DNA of 43,914 bases. It comes from an uncultured Christensenella sp. (GTDB lineage Bacteria; Bacillota; Clostridia; Christensenellales; Borkfalkiaceae). Numbering within the stretch: position 1 is the first letter of the stretch; each line of letters opens with the position of its first letter. Below the pieces are notes generated by a model that was not told where the DNA came from, ran no database searches, and saw only the letters and a list, made by a program, of their open reading frames with translations. The position numbers were made by a program, and so were the translations under genes. The DNA lies in the NCBI GenBank assembly GCA_910586345.1, contig CAJUHC010000008.1:5489-49402 (forward strand). Reading direction: 5' to 3'. Below, piece by piece: positions 6,292 to 14,394 of the stretch.

Positions 6292-7403
6292 CAAATAAAC
6301 TGTAAAATATCCACAAGCACTGCAAAACCGAGTATTAAAAAGAATCCGACTGCGTGTATGACCGCCTCTACTTTTCTCGGAACGGGTTTTCGGAATATCC
6401 ATTCTATGAGACAGAAAATTACTTTACTGCCGTCAAGCGCCGGTATAGGCAACAGATTAAAAACCGCAAGGTTTACGCCGATATACGTCGCTATTTCGAG
6501 AAAACTCTGGAAACTCTGCGCGGCGACTTCCGACGTAAGTTTAATGGTCGTAACGGGTCCGCCCATCGAAGAAATACCAAGATGTCCCGTCAGAAGTTCG
6601 CCGAGTACCCTGAATATAGTTCCGGCTATCTTAAACGAATACATAAACGACCTGCCGAGCGTTTCGAAAAAACCGAAACGGTGACTTTCGTATGCGCAGT
6701 CCCAACGCGCGACGCCGTCGCCGTCGATATACGTTCCTATACCCAACGCACGGAAAAGTTTGCCCGCCTCTTCGGAATTTTTAAAATCGCAGTCCGTACG
6801 TAGCTTTACTTCTACGGTAATTTTTTCTCCTCCGCGCAGGACTTTCATTTCGACGGTATCACCCTCGCTTTTACCTTTAAGAGCGTAAATCAAATCGGTT
6901 GTCAGATATATTCCTTTGCCGTCGGCATTGACGATTAAATCGTCCGCGCAAAGACTGTACTGAGCGTAACTTTCGTCCGCGGGAGTGACCGAGCCGACTT
7001 TGAACAGCATCTGCCCGAACGAAAATTGCGAAATTATTATCAGAAGCAACGCGAGAACGTAGTTCATAAGCGGTCCCGCTACGAGCACGATTATACGTTT
7101 CCAGGGAGCTTTTTTATTAAAACTGTCCGGATGCGCCTCTCCGTCCTCGCCCTCTTCGCCCTCGAACGCGCAGAACCCGCCGAGCGGCAGAAGTCTTACG
7201 GAGAAAGCCTCCCCGTTCTTTTTCGAAACGCGTCTGAAAAGCTTAGGGCCGAACCCTATCGCGAATTCATTGATTTTAAATTTTAAAGCCTTGCCGGCAA
7301 GATAATGCCCGAACTCGTGCACGGTTATCATTATAAGCAATATCACTATCGCAAGAATAACCGCAAAAACCGTATGCATTACCGAAGAAACCGAAAGTAA
7401 CAA
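6291..7403 (-). CDS. rseP: RseP/RasP-type site-2 intramembrane metalloprotease
   Basis: A zinc protease that cleaves transmembrane segments of anti-sigma factors and of leftover signal peptides. The first membrane helix carries HEFGH (residues 29-33), a PDZ-like domain occupies about 130-215, and the C-terminal membrane region has the third zinc ligand motif NLLPIPALDG (about 316-325). Length 370 is normal. The start is TTG at 7403, two bases after the dxr stop with AGG inside the dxr end; an ATG eight codons later has no ribosome-binding site. Gene order dxr-rseP is conserved in many bacteria. The substrate anti-sigma factor is not in the window. Confidence 0.93.
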   Translation of the reverse strand: MLLSVSSVMHTVFAVILAIVILLIMITVHEFGHYLAGKALKFKINEFAIGFGPKLFRRVSKKNGEAFSVRLLPLGGFCAFEGEEGEDGEAHPDSFNKKAPWKRIIVLVAGPLMNYVLALLLIIISQFSFGQMLFKVGSVTPADESYAQYSLCADDLIVNADGKGIYLTTDLIYALKGKSEGDTVEMKVLRGGEKITVEVKLRTDCDFKNSEEAGKLFRALGIGTYIDGDGVARWDCAYESHRFGFFETLGRSFMYSFKIAGTIFRVLGELLTGHLGISSMGGPVTTIKLTSEVAAQSFQSFLEIATYIGVNLAVFNLLPIPALDGSKVIFCLIEWIFRKPVPRKVEAVIHAVGFFLILGFAVLVDILQFI

Positions 7404-7405
7404 TA

Positions 7406-8503
7406 TTATAACCTGTCAATAATTTTTTGCGCGACGCGCCGCGCCGATTCGTCAACTTCCGTAAGATGAGCGAAATTCCGGATTTTTCCGCCCTGCGCAG
7501 TCTGTACGACTCCGTCGACTACCTTAAAAATATCAGTAAACGCTATCCTGCCTTCGAGAAAAGCCTGCACGGCAACCTCGTCCGCCGCGTTCATAACGCA
7601 GGGAAAAACTCCTCCGCTTTCACCGCACTTCAACGCAAGGTCGTAACACGGATAATTTTCGCGGACAAGCGGTTTGAAACCCAGCGAAAACGCTTTCCGA
7701 AAATCCATAGGCTTAACCGAAGAATCAAGTCTGTCGGGATAACTGAGCGCAAGCTGAACGGGAATTTCCATTGTCGGATAACTCATCTGAGCCATTACCG
7801 CGCCGTCTTCAAATTCAACGAGCGAATGAATAATACTCTGCGGCTGGATAACCGTTTCTATTGCCGAATACGGAGTTTTATACAAACAATGCGCCTCTAT
7901 GACCTCGTACCCCTTGTTCATAAGCGTAGCGCTGTCAACCGTGATTTTTCTGCCCATCTTCCAGGTAGGATGCGCAAGCGCTTCCTCGGGAGTAACGTTT
8001 TTCAGCGTTTCATACCGTCTGTCTCCGAACGCTCCTCCGCTCGCTGTAATTATAAGCCGTCTTACGGGCTTTTCGGCGTCGAAATCAAGGCACTGCCAGA
8101 TTGCGGAATGTTCGCTGTCAACGGGAATTATTTCGGCTCCCGTACTCTTTGCAAGCGGGATTATTAAATCCCCCGCGCAAACAAGTGTTTCCTTATTCGC
8201 AAGCGCGAGAGTTTTACCCGCTTTTACCGCTTTTAAACTGTATTCGAGCCCCGCAAACCCGCTCGCCGCATTGAAAACCAAATCGGCGTTTGCTAACTCG
8301 GCTAAACCGAGCGCGGTTTCCCCGTCTTCGGAAGCGAGAGCATACGCTTCGGGCTTAATCTCCGCAACCTGTTTTTCGAATAAAGCTCTATTGCCGTAAG
8401 CGGTCATTGCAACGATTTTATAGCGCGAAGGATAGCGTTTTACTACTTCGACGACCTGTCTGCCTATGCTTCCCGTACTTCCGATAAGAGATATTTTTTT
8501 CAT
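7406..8503 (-). CDS. dxr: 1-deoxy-D-xylulose 5-phosphate reductoisomerase
   Basis: Second enzyme of the non-mevalonate (MEP) isoprenoid pathway; NADPH-dependent conversion of DXP to MEP. The N-terminal Rossmann motif GSTGSIGRQ (8-16), the central ALANKETLVCAG, the metal site in PVDSEH, the flap-containing ASGGAF, and the NKGYEVIEAH metal-ligand helix are all intact. Length 365 is slightly short of the usual 380-400 but nothing essential is missing. The ATG at 8503 has no Shine-Dalgarno; a TATAAT lies 5 nt before it, so the transcript may be leaderless. It is separated from cdsA by a terminator and shares a transcript with rseP. Confidence 0.96.
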   Translation of the reverse strand: MKKISLIGSTGSIGRQVVEVVKRYPSRYKIVAMTAYGNRALFEKQVAEIKPEAYALASEDGETALGLAELANADLVFNAASGFAGLEYSLKAVKAGKTLALANKETLVCAGDLIIPLAKSTGAEIIPVDSEHSAIWQCLDFDAEKPVRRLIITASGGAFGDRRYETLKNVTPEEALAHPTWKMGRKITVDSATLMNKGYEVIEAHCLYKTPYSAIETVIQPQSIIHSLVEFEDGAVMAQMSYPTMEIPVQLALSYPDRLDSSVKPMDFRKAFSLGFKPLVRENYPCYDLALKCGESGGVFPCVMNAADEVAVQAFLEGRIAFTDIFKVVDGVVQTAQGGKIRNFAHLTEVDESARRVAQKIIDRL

Positions 8504-8508
8504 TTATT

Positions 8509-8539
8509 ATTATACCCGAAAATTTTTAATTAATGACAA
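8509..8539 (-). promoter_or_regulatory. Promoter of dxr-rseP, predicted start at the dxr ATG
   Basis: Perfect -10 TATAAT (8514-8509), weak -35 TTGTCA (8539-8534) with a long 19-nt spacer. The -10 box ends 5 nt before the ATG at 8503, so RNA synthesis would begin at or within the start codon. Confidence 0.6.
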
Positions 8540-8546
8540 ATGCAAC

Positions 8547-8569
8547 AAAAAGCTCCTTACGGAGCTTTT
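8547..8569 (-). terminator. Terminator after cdsA
   Basis: On the minus strand AAAAGCTCC pairs with GGAGCTTTT around a GTAA loop and the stem runs into five T residues. It separates pyrH-frr-uppS-cdsA from dxr-rseP. Confidence 0.85.
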
Positions 8570-8590
8570 GATTTATTGTAAATTTTTATT

Positions 8591-9478
8591 TTAAATTATA
8601 AGCATACCGCAACTGAAAAGCACTATCACGCAACCGAACAGCATACTGTCGAATCTGTCGAGAACTCCGCCGTGCCCGGGAAGAATCTTGCCCATATCTT
8701 TAATTTGGCACTCGCGTTTTATCGCGCTTTCGAACAAATCGCCCACCTGCGCGAAAATCGACGTCACGAGACCTATAAGCATAAACGAAACTACAGCGGG
8801 CATCGTACCCGAATAAACGAGCGGAGTTCCGAACTTAGGAACCAAACTCATACCGTAATATACGTAGTACGCTATCAATGCGCCGACCATACCGCCGATA
8901 ACTCCGCCGACCGCGCCGATTATCGTCTTATTGGGGCTGAGCTTGGGAGCGAGTTTGTAAGGAAGCCATTTTTTGAATACGCTTCCTACCAAAAACGCAA
9001 AAGTATCCGTCAGTATGACTACGAGGAACAAAAGAATTATCGCCGCCGTGGAATTTTCGGCAAGATGATTTACCGACGACAGCATAACGCTCAGTACTCC
9101 GCAATACAATATCGTCATAAAACAGGTCATCGTCCCGCGTATAGTACTCTGCCCGTGGTCGAACACGTTTATACCCGCCAACACGGTAGCGAATAACAGA
9201 CCGCAAATTCCGACGGCAAGGAACCCGAGCCTCATAGCCGTCTGAGCCGCTACGTAAAGGGGAACCGCTATCGCGCAGAACGCTACGGTAATAACTTTCT
9301 GCGGAAAAGAAACCTCTTTCAAGGCGTTCAAAAGTTCCAAACTTCCCAGAACCGAAACCGCGGTAAAGAGCGCGTCGAACCCGAGCGAACCCCAGCCGCC
9401 AGGCACAAACCATTTCAAGGCAAGCAACCCGACCAACAACGTTATATACGCCGCGCCCGTTATTATTCTCTGTTTCAT
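8591..9478 (-). CDS. cdsA: Phosphatidate cytidylyltransferase
   Basis: Makes CDP-diacylglycerol from phosphatidic acid and CTP, the branch point of phospholipid synthesis. The 295-residue product has about eight hydrophobic segments and the CdsA signature near the C-terminus: SAIKRECQIKDMGKILPGHG followed by GVLDRFDS. TDTFAFLVG earlier in the chain is the usual aspartate-bearing helix. The ATG at 9478 follows AGAGG, 9 nt after the uppS stop, so it is translated as the last gene of pyrH-frr-uppS-cdsA and followed by a terminator. Confidence 0.95.
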   Translation of the reverse strand: MKQRIITGAAYITLLVGLLALKWFVPGGWGSLGFDALFTAVSVLGSLELLNALKEVSFPQKVITVAFCAIAVPLYVAAQTAMRLGFLAVGICGLLFATVLAGINVFDHGQSTIRGTMTCFMTILYCGVLSVMLSSVNHLAENSTAAIILLFLVVILTDTFAFLVGSVFKKWLPYKLAPKLSPNKTIIGAVGGVIGGMVGALIAYYVYYGMSLVPKFGTPLVYSGTMPAVVSFMLIGLVTSIFAQVGDLFESAIKRECQIKDMGKILPGHGGVLDRFDSMLFGCVIVLFSCGMLII

Positions 9479-9487
9479 AAAAACCTC

Positions 9488-10174
9488 TTATATTCTGCCA
9501 AAGCGTCTTTCACGCGAGGCGTAGTCGTTAAGCGCCTTATCGAATTCGGCGTCTGAAAAATCGGGGAATAATACGTCCGTAAAATACAGCTCCGCATAAG
9601 CCGCCTGATAGGCGAGAAAATTCGAAAGTCTTTTTTCTCCGCCCGTCCGAATTATAAAATCGGGATCGGGTATATCCGCCGTATATAGCAGAGAAGAAAA
9701 TTTTTCGCCGTCGACAGTTTCGCCCGCTTCCACGGCGCGGTTGACCGCGCGGAGAATTTCGCTCCTGCTTCCGTAATTAATTGCAAACACCAACGTAAAA
9801 TCGGCTCCCTCGGGAGAATTTTTTTCTCCGTTTTTAAGAATTTCGCAAAGGTCGTCAGGAAGCGCGGATAAATCGCCGATTACTTTTACACACGCATTTT
9901 TAGCATATAATTTTTTTACGTTCGCGTCGAAGTATTTGCGGAACAGACCGAAAAGTCCGTCCAACTCGTCTTTCGGACGGTTTGACAGATTTTCCGTAGA
10001 CAATGCGTACACCGTAAGATATTTAACGCCGGCCTGGCGCGCGCGCTCCGCAAGTCCTATCATTCTGTTCATTCCGGACTTATGACCGTATGAACGCGGC
10101 ATAAGCCTTTTTTTAGCCCATCTGCCGTTGCCGTCCATTATGACGCCGACGTGCGCGGGTACCGAACTTATCAA
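9488..10174 (-). CDS. uppS: Isoprenyl (undecaprenyl) diphosphate synthase
   Basis: Cis-prenyltransferase that makes the C55 lipid carrier for cell-wall synthesis. The substrate loop HVGVIMDGNGRWAKKR is at about residues 8-23, followed by the conserved YGHKSGM, TVYALSTEN and NYGSRSEI, and the C-terminal RTGGEKRLSNFLAYQAAYAE. The start is taken as TTG at 10174, which overlaps the frr stop as TTGA and has AGGAG upstream, giving 228 residues. A longer frame to 10264 runs inside frr and adds a basic segment with no family match. Overlap suggests translational coupling with frr. Confidence 0.95.
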   Translation of the reverse strand: MISSVPAHVGVIMDGNGRWAKKRLMPRSYGHKSGMNRMIGLAERARQAGVKYLTVYALSTENLSNRPKDELDGLFGLFRKYFDANVKKLYAKNACVKVIGDLSALPDDLCEILKNGEKNSPEGADFTLVFAINYGSRSEILRAVNRAVEAGETVDGEKFSSLLYTADIPDPDFIIRTGGEKRLSNFLAYQAAYAELYFTDVLFPDFSDAEFDKALNDYASRERRFGRI

Positions 10175-10743
10175 ACCGTCATTATCTCCTTTTCCTTGGC
10201 TGAAACGGCGGAATCTATTTTCGCTATCGCGTCGGAAACCATTTTCTCGATTTCCTTTTCGCAATTTGCCGCTTCGTCCTCGGAAAGAGTTTTGTCATTT
10301 TTGAGCTTTTTAATTCCGTCCATAGCGTCGCGGCGGGTATTGCGCGCCGCAACCTTCGAATCTTCGCCCATCTTCTTTATCTGTTTCGTGAGCTCTCTTC
10401 TTCTCTCCTCGGTCAGTTCGGGGAAAACGAGACGTATAACTTTACCGTCGTTCGTGGGCGTAATTCCGATATTCGAGAGCTGTATCGCTTTCTCGATAAC
10501 CTTTAATATCGAAACGTCCCAGGGCGCGATGACAAGACACCTGCCCTCCTGAACGGAAACTCCAGCCGTCTGAGGCACGGGAGTAGCCGCGCCGTAGTAA
10601 TCGACCATCACTTTATCGAGTATGTGAGGATTTGCTCTGCCCGCGCGCACGGACGTGAATTCTTCTTTCAGAACGCTTACCGTCTTCGAAAGCTTATCGT
10701 CGAGAACTAAAAGTATTTCCTCTGCCTGTTCATTTTCTATCAT
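10171..10743 (-). CDS. frr: Ribosome recycling factor
   Basis: Splits post-termination ribosomes together with EF-G. The 190-residue product has the family's long helices and hallmark segments VRAGRANPHILDKVMVDYYG near the N-terminus, and PELTEERRRELTKQIKKMGED with VAARNTRRDA in the second half. The ATG at 10743 follows AAAGGA; ten upstream codons in frame lack a ribosome-binding site. It sits between pyrH (45 nt gap) and uppS (overlapping stop and start), a classic gene order. Confidence 0.97.
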   Translation of the reverse strand: MIENEQAEEILLVLDDKLSKTVSVLKEEFTSVRAGRANPHILDKVMVDYYGAATPVPQTAGVSVQEGRCLVIAPWDVSILKVIEKAIQLSNIGITPTNDGKVIRLVFPELTEERRRELTKQIKKMGEDSKVAARNTRRDAMDGIKKLKNDKTLSEDEAANCEKEIEKMVSDAIAKIDSAVSAKEKEIMTV

Positions 10744-10788
10744 AATATTTCCTTTCCGCCTTAAAATTGTCAAAGCGTTTTTTTATTT

Positions 10789-11499
10789 TCAATTATTATC
10801 TATTATAGTTCCCAACTTTTCACCGCAAACCGCGCGGATAAGCGAATTTTTTTCGTCGAGCCCGAAAGCGAGGACGGGGATATTGTTTTCCATACACATA
10901 GTAGCGGCTGTCGCGTCCATAGCCTTTATGCCGTTTTTAATAACGTCGATATAATTTATATGGTCGTATTTCTTTGCGTTACGATTGATTTTGGGGTCAC
11001 TGTCGTAAATTCCGTCTATGTTTTTCGCCATCATCAATACGTCTGCCTGAATTTCGCAAGCCCTCTGCGCAGCGGCGGTATCCGTCGAGCAGTAAGGGTT
11101 GCCCGTACCGCACGCCATTATTACTATTCTTCCCTCTTCGAAATGATGCAAAGCTTTCCTCAAAATATAGGGCTCTGCGACGGAAGTCATAATCAAAGCG
11201 GTCTGAACGCGTGTGGGAATACCCTGCTGTTCGAGCGCGTCCATCATAGCGAGCGAATTCATAACCGTGGCAAGCATACCCATATGGTCCGCGGTGGTTC
11301 TGTCCATCTGCTTTCCCTGCCGTCCGCGCCAGAAATTGCCCCCGCCTATAACGAGAGCTATTTCCACGCCCATAGCGTGAATACGGGCTATCTGTTCCAC
11401 GACTTCCGAAATAACGCTTTCGTCAAGGCCGTGACCCTGTTTGCCCGCAAGCGCTTCGCCGGATAATTTTATTAAAATTCTCTTATACTTAGGTTCCAT
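10789..11499 (-). CDS. pyrH: Uridylate kinase
   Basis: Phosphorylates UMP to UDP; a hexameric enzyme of the amino-acid-kinase fold unrelated to eukaryotic UMP kinases. Motifs: KRILIKLSGEALAG at the N-terminus (phosphate binding), VIGGGNFWRG, the DHMGMLATVMN segment and the late ATMCMENNIPVLAFGL. Length 237 is typical. ATG 11499 with AAGG 5 nt upstream is preferred over a TTG six codons earlier. It opens pyrH-frr-uppS-cdsA and has its own promoter at 11559-11587. Confidence 0.97.
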   Translation of the reverse strand: MEPKYKRILIKLSGEALAGKQGHGLDESVISEVVEQIARIHAMGVEIALVIGGGNFWRGRQGKQMDRTTADHMGMLATVMNSLAMMDALEQQGIPTRVQTALIMTSVAEPYILRKALHHFEEGRIVIMACGTGNPYCSTDTAAAQRACEIQADVLMMAKNIDGIYDSDPKINRNAKKYDHINYIDVIKNGIKAMDATAATMCMENNIPVLAFGLDEKNSLIRAVCGEKLGTIIDNN

Positions 11500-11558
11500 A
11501 AGTACCTTTTTCCGCAAATTTATCCGTAGGAATTATTTGCCGTTTTTCTCTACGGTAA

Positions 11559-11587
11559 ATTATAGCAAATAATAAAATAAAAAGCAA
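11559..11587 (-). promoter_or_regulatory. Promoter of pyrH-frr-uppS-cdsA
   Basis: Extended -10 TGCTATAAT with TATAAT at 11564-11559; a poor -35 TTGCTT (11587-11582) at 17 nt. The 110 nt further upstream, to the tsf terminator, contain nothing I recognise. Confidence 0.65.
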
Positions 11588-11703
11588 CCCCTAAAATATT
11601 AAATAACGATAAATATATTTAAAGCTTAAATGCAATTAAGTGTACTCAGACGAATGTTTACCCTTAAAATTTCGGACATAGGGTATGTAATCCTTAAACC
11701 ACG

Positions 11704-11734
11704 AAAAATCGCCGCTTATAACTGCGGCGATTTT
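11704..11734 (-). terminator. Terminator after rpsB-tsf
   Basis: An 11-bp stem (11705-11715 with 11724-11734) around an 8-nt loop; the minus-strand RNA ends in a run of five U. Confidence 0.9.
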
Positions 11735-11748
11735 GTGTGAATTTTATT

Positions 11749-12654
11749 TTAATTCTTTTTCATAGCGGCAACCTGTTTCGCCACTTCGTCCTGTAAATTC
11801 TCGCTCTTCTTCTCGATGCCTTCGCCCATTTCGAAACGCGCGAATCTCGCGACCGCGAACTTGGAGCCGATTACCTGACTTACTTTCTGACTGTCGTCTT
11901 TAACGAAAGGCTGGTCTAAAAGACAGTTGTCCTGATAGAACTTACCCAACTTGCCCGCAACGATTTTTTCAAGAATTTCCTGAGGTTTGTTCGCGTTCTT
12001 CGGGTCGCCCTGCATCTGAACGAGCATTATCTTCTTTTCCTTTTCGATAACTTCCGCGGGAACTTCCGCTTCCGTTACGTAAGAAGGCTTAGCCGCGGCG
12101 ATTTGAAGCGCGACGTCGTGAAGGGTTTCCTCGGAACCCGCCTTGAACGCAGACGCCTCGACCATAACGCCGACTTTTCCGCCCATATGAATATAAGTTT
12201 CGATTTTACCTTCGGTTTCGAATATTACGAATCTGCGTATCGAAATCTTTTCGCCTATAATTGCGGTCTGGTTCGTAATAAAATCTTTAACGGTACCGTC
12301 GCCGAGCTTACACGAGTTAAGCGCGTCTACGTCCGCGGGCTTATTCTCCGCGACCACTTTTGCAACGGAATTTACTATCTCGTGGAATTTTTCGCCGCGG
12401 GAAACAAAGTCGCTCTCGCAGTTGATTTCAAGCAAAACGCCTAAACCGCACTTTTCGCAAACATATGCTCCGACAGCGCCTTCCGCCGCGATTCTTCCTT
12501 CCTTTTTAACGGCTTTCGCTATTCCGCGCTCTCTCAAAAGCTCGGCTGCTTTCTCCATATCGCCGTCAGCGTCGGTCAACGCTTTTTTACATTCCAACAT
12601 ACCTGCGCCGCTCTTCTCTCTGAGCGTCATTACGTCTTTTGCCGTAAATGCCAT
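11749..12654 (-). CDS. tsf: Elongation factor Ts
   Basis: Guanine nucleotide exchange factor for EF-Tu. The N-terminal UBA-like region has the signature LREKSGAGMLECKKALTDADGD, and ALLRERGIAKA-type sequence follows (AELLRERGIAKA). The core NCESDFVSRGEKF, the dimerisation region and a C-terminal helix are all present; 301 residues is normal. ATG at 12654, 5 nt after the rpsB stop. Forms the universal rpsB-tsf operon. Confidence 0.98.
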   Translation of the reverse strand: MAFTAKDVMTLREKSGAGMLECKKALTDADGDMEKAAELLRERGIAKAVKKEGRIAAEGAVGAYVCEKCGLGVLLEINCESDFVSRGEKFHEIVNSVAKVVAENKPADVDALNSCKLGDGTVKDFITNQTAIIGEKISIRRFVIFETEGKIETYIHMGGKVGVMVEASAFKAGSEETLHDVALQIAAAKPSYVTEAEVPAEVIEKEKKIMLVQMQGDPKNANKPQEILEKIVAGKLGKFYQDNCLLDQPFVKDDSQKVSQVIGSKFAVARFARFEMGEGIEKKSENLQDEVAKQVAAMKKN

Positions 12655-12659
12655 ATTAA

Positions 12660-13454
12660 TTATTCCTCCTCGGATTTATCTGTTTCGGAAACGGTTGCAA
12701 CGTCTTCCATTGCAACTACTTCTTCGATTGATTCGGGTTCGCCGTCTTCTTCAACGGGAAGCACGGGAGTTTCTCCCTGGTTCGCCTCGATAACCGCGTT
12801 TGCGATAACAGACGAAATAAGTTTAACCGCGCGTATCGCGTCGTCGTTACCGGGAATAACGCAGTCTATAACGTCGGGGTCGCAGTTAGTATCGGTAATC
12901 GCGACTATGGGAATATTAAGCTTTCTCGCTTCCTTAACCGCGATTTCTTCGTTATGAGGGTCTACTATGAACATAACGCCGGGAAGCTTGTTCATATCTC
13001 TGATACCGTTGAGGTTGGTCTGAAGCTTGCCCATTTCTTCTTTTAATTTAGCGACTTCCTTTTTGGGAAGCAAATCGAATTCGCCGTTCAGCTCCATTTT
13101 TTCAAGCTTAACCATTCTCTCTATACGCGAACGGATAGTCTTGAAGTTCGTAAGCGTACCGCCGAGCCAACGCGAATTGACGTAGTACATTCCGCAACGC
13201 TCCGCTTCTTCCTTGACAGCGTCCTGAGCCTGTTTCTTCGTACCTACGAAAAGAACGCTTTTGTTAGCCTTGACCGCTTCGACGACATATTTGTACGCGT
13301 CTTCGATAAGACCTACAGTAATCTGCAAGTCGATAATGTGAATATCGTTGCGCGCCGCGTAAATGTACTTGCCCATTTTGGGGTTCCATTTTCTCGTCTG
13401 GTGCCCGAAGTGCACTCCTGCTTCGAGCAGTTGTTTCATTGTTATTACCGCCAT
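12660..13454 (-). CDS. rpsB: 30S ribosomal protein S2
   Basis: Component of the small subunit body. Signature segments LLEAGVHFGHQTRKWNPKM near the start, LFVGTKKQAQDAV, NSRWLGGTLTNFKTI and the late PVVAITDTNCDPD-like IPIVAITDTNCDPDVIDCVI are intact. After the conserved core (about 225 residues) there is an acidic 35-residue tail rich in Glu and Val that is variable among species. ATG at 13454 is preceded by GGAGG. The leader of about 110 nt is a candidate autoregulatory element. Confidence 0.98.
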   Translation of the reverse strand: MAVITMKQLLEAGVHFGHQTRKWNPKMGKYIYAARNDIHIIDLQITVGLIEDAYKYVVEAVKANKSVLFVGTKKQAQDAVKEEAERCGMYYVNSRWLGGTLTNFKTIRSRIERMVKLEKMELNGEFDLLPKKEVAKLKEEMGKLQTNLNGIRDMNKLPGVMFIVDPHNEEIAVKEARKLNIPIVAITDTNCDPDVIDCVIPGNDDAIRAVKLISSVIANAVIEANQGETPVLPVEEDGEPESIEEVVAMEDVATVSETDKSEEE

Positions 13455-13601
13455 TTTAATTCCTCCGTTTACCTCCCCGACAGCGCGGCTTTTACGGCGT
13501 TTATTGCGGTATTGAAAGATTTTACCGCCACGGAACGCCCGCCTCTCGGGTGTGAATTTTTATAGCCTATGTATTTTAGCAAAAATTTTTAAGGTTGTAA
13601 A
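13455..13601 (-). promoter_or_regulatory. rpsB promoter and roughly 110-nt leader
   Basis: Promoter: -35 TTTACA (13601-13596), 17-nt spacer, extended -10 TGCTAAAAT with TAAAAT at 13578-13573; start near 13566. The leader can form CCCG-AGAGG-CGGG and GCGGTA/TACCGC hairpins before the ribosome-binding site. S2 is known to repress its own mRNA in several phyla through a leader structure; whether this leader does so is inference. Confidence 0.6.
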
Positions 13602-13629
13602 GCGGTTTTTATATTATTTTGAAAAATAA

Positions 13630-13663
13630 AACGCGCCCGCGGGAATACCCCCGCGGGCGCGTT
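13630..13663 (-). terminator. Terminator after the 13695 gene
   Basis: A 14-bp GC-rich perfect stem (13630-13643 with 13650-13663), 6-nt loop, followed on the minus strand by TTTATTTTTC. It insulates rpsB from the gene upstream. Confidence 0.9.
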
Positions 13664-13694
13664 GAAAATTTTCACTCTCTTTATCCGCGTTTTA

Positions 13695-14072
13695 TCAGTC
13701 TTTTTTATTTTCCGTCAACGTACCGTCTATAATCGAATTTATAAAATTATCGACGCTTTTCAGTTCTTTGAAAATTTCCGAAACGGACGTTTCCCATTCG
13801 TATTCGAATTTCAAAGGGTCTTTGCCGAAGTAAGCTCTCTTAATCATAAAGTAAATTTTCAGCCTGTCGAGATACAGCCTTAAATCAAAATCTTTGCTTT
13901 CGTTTATTTTTTTATCCAATTCGGACAATTTACCACCCATAATCACCCGAATAATGGAAAGTTCGTCCAACCTATTCTTTCTTGCTTCATCCGAGATGCT
14001 CGTATCATTCATTATCTTTGTTTTGACTGCGGAAAAAATATCTTCCGATAAAACTGTATTACGTTGTTTCAT
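13695..14072 (-). CDS. Uncharacterised helical protein divergent from an XRE regulator
   Basis: A 125-residue, soluble, charged protein with heptad-like helices and no signal or membrane segment; I do not recognise a family. It may well be the target of the divergent regulator at 14143: the 17-nt spacer of its promoter is exactly one of two similar 17-bp sites. The ATG at 14072 has no Shine-Dalgarno and lies 7 nt after the -10 box, suggesting a leaderless message. A toxin-antitoxin or similar two-gene module is conceivable from layout, but nothing in the protein itself indicates a toxin. Confidence 0.7.
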   Translation of the reverse strand: MKQRNTVLSEDIFSAVKTKIMNDTSISDEARKNRLDELSIIRVIMGGKLSELDKKINESKDFDLRLYLDRLKIYFMIKRAYFGKDPLKFEYEWETSVSEIFKELKSVDNFINSIIDGTLTENKKD

Positions 14073-14079
14073 AGCAATT

Positions 14080-14131
14080 ATTTTCTACCAAAAACATTGG
14101 ATTGTCAAGTTATTTACCAACGTTTTTGGTA
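14080..14131 (-). promoter_or_regulatory. Divergent promoter with twin operator-like sites
   Basis: Minus-strand promoter: -35 TTGACA (14108-14103), 17-nt spacer, -10 GAAAAT (14085-14080). Site 1, TACCAAAAACATTGGAT (14086-14102), fills the spacer exactly. Site 2 (14115-14131) is TACCAACGTTTTTGGTA, which is nearly the reverse complement of site 1; centres are 29 nt apart. Both are imperfect palindromes with TACCAA/TTGGTA ends, as expected for an XRE repressor. Confidence 0.65.
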
Positions 14132-14142
14132 AATATATTAAT

Positions 14143-14343
14143 ATGATTGAAATTAAATTTGCTGAAAACTTACGTAATTTACGCAATGGCGCCGGTTTAA
14201 CGCAAGAAAAGTTAGCAAAAAAGGTTAATGTTGATAAACGCACGGTTAGCGCTTGGGAGAAAAAAGTCTGTGAACCTAACCTTGAAACTCTTGCTAAGCT
14301 TTGCGAAATATTCAACGAGACTTTCGACACGTTACTTACTTGA
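14143..14343 (+). CDS. XRE-family (Cro/C1-type) transcriptional regulator
   Basis: A 66-residue single-domain regulator. The HTH spans about residues 17-40: GLTQEKLAKKVNVDKRTVSA with WEKKVCEPNLETL completing the five-helix fold. There is no additional ligand or peptidase domain. The ATG at 14143 is chosen because the domain begins there; upstream codons in frame run through the operator sites. It has no clear ribosome-binding site. Likely represses the divergent gene at 13695 and itself through the two similar sites at 14086-14131. Confidence 0.88.
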   Translation: MIEIKFAENLRNLRNGAGLTQEKLAKKVNVDKRTVSAWEKKVCEPNLETLAKLCEIFNETFDTLLT

Positions 14344-14362
14344 AAAATTCAATATATAAAAT

Positions 14363-14388
14363 ACGCGGGCAACATAAGTTGCCCGCGT
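14363..14388. terminator. Terminator between the XRE gene and the convergent lipoprotein pair
   Basis: An 11-bp perfect stem (14363-14373 with 14378-14388), ATAA loop, T-rich on the plus side and A-rich on the left, so usable from both directions. Confidence 0.85.
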
Positions 14389-14394
14389 TTTAGT

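Noticed and set aside
10175..10264. N-terminal extension of uppS
   Set aside because: The frame starts at TTG 10264 within frr, has no ribosome-binding site and adds a segment unlike any UppS; the TTG at 10174 couples to the frr stop.
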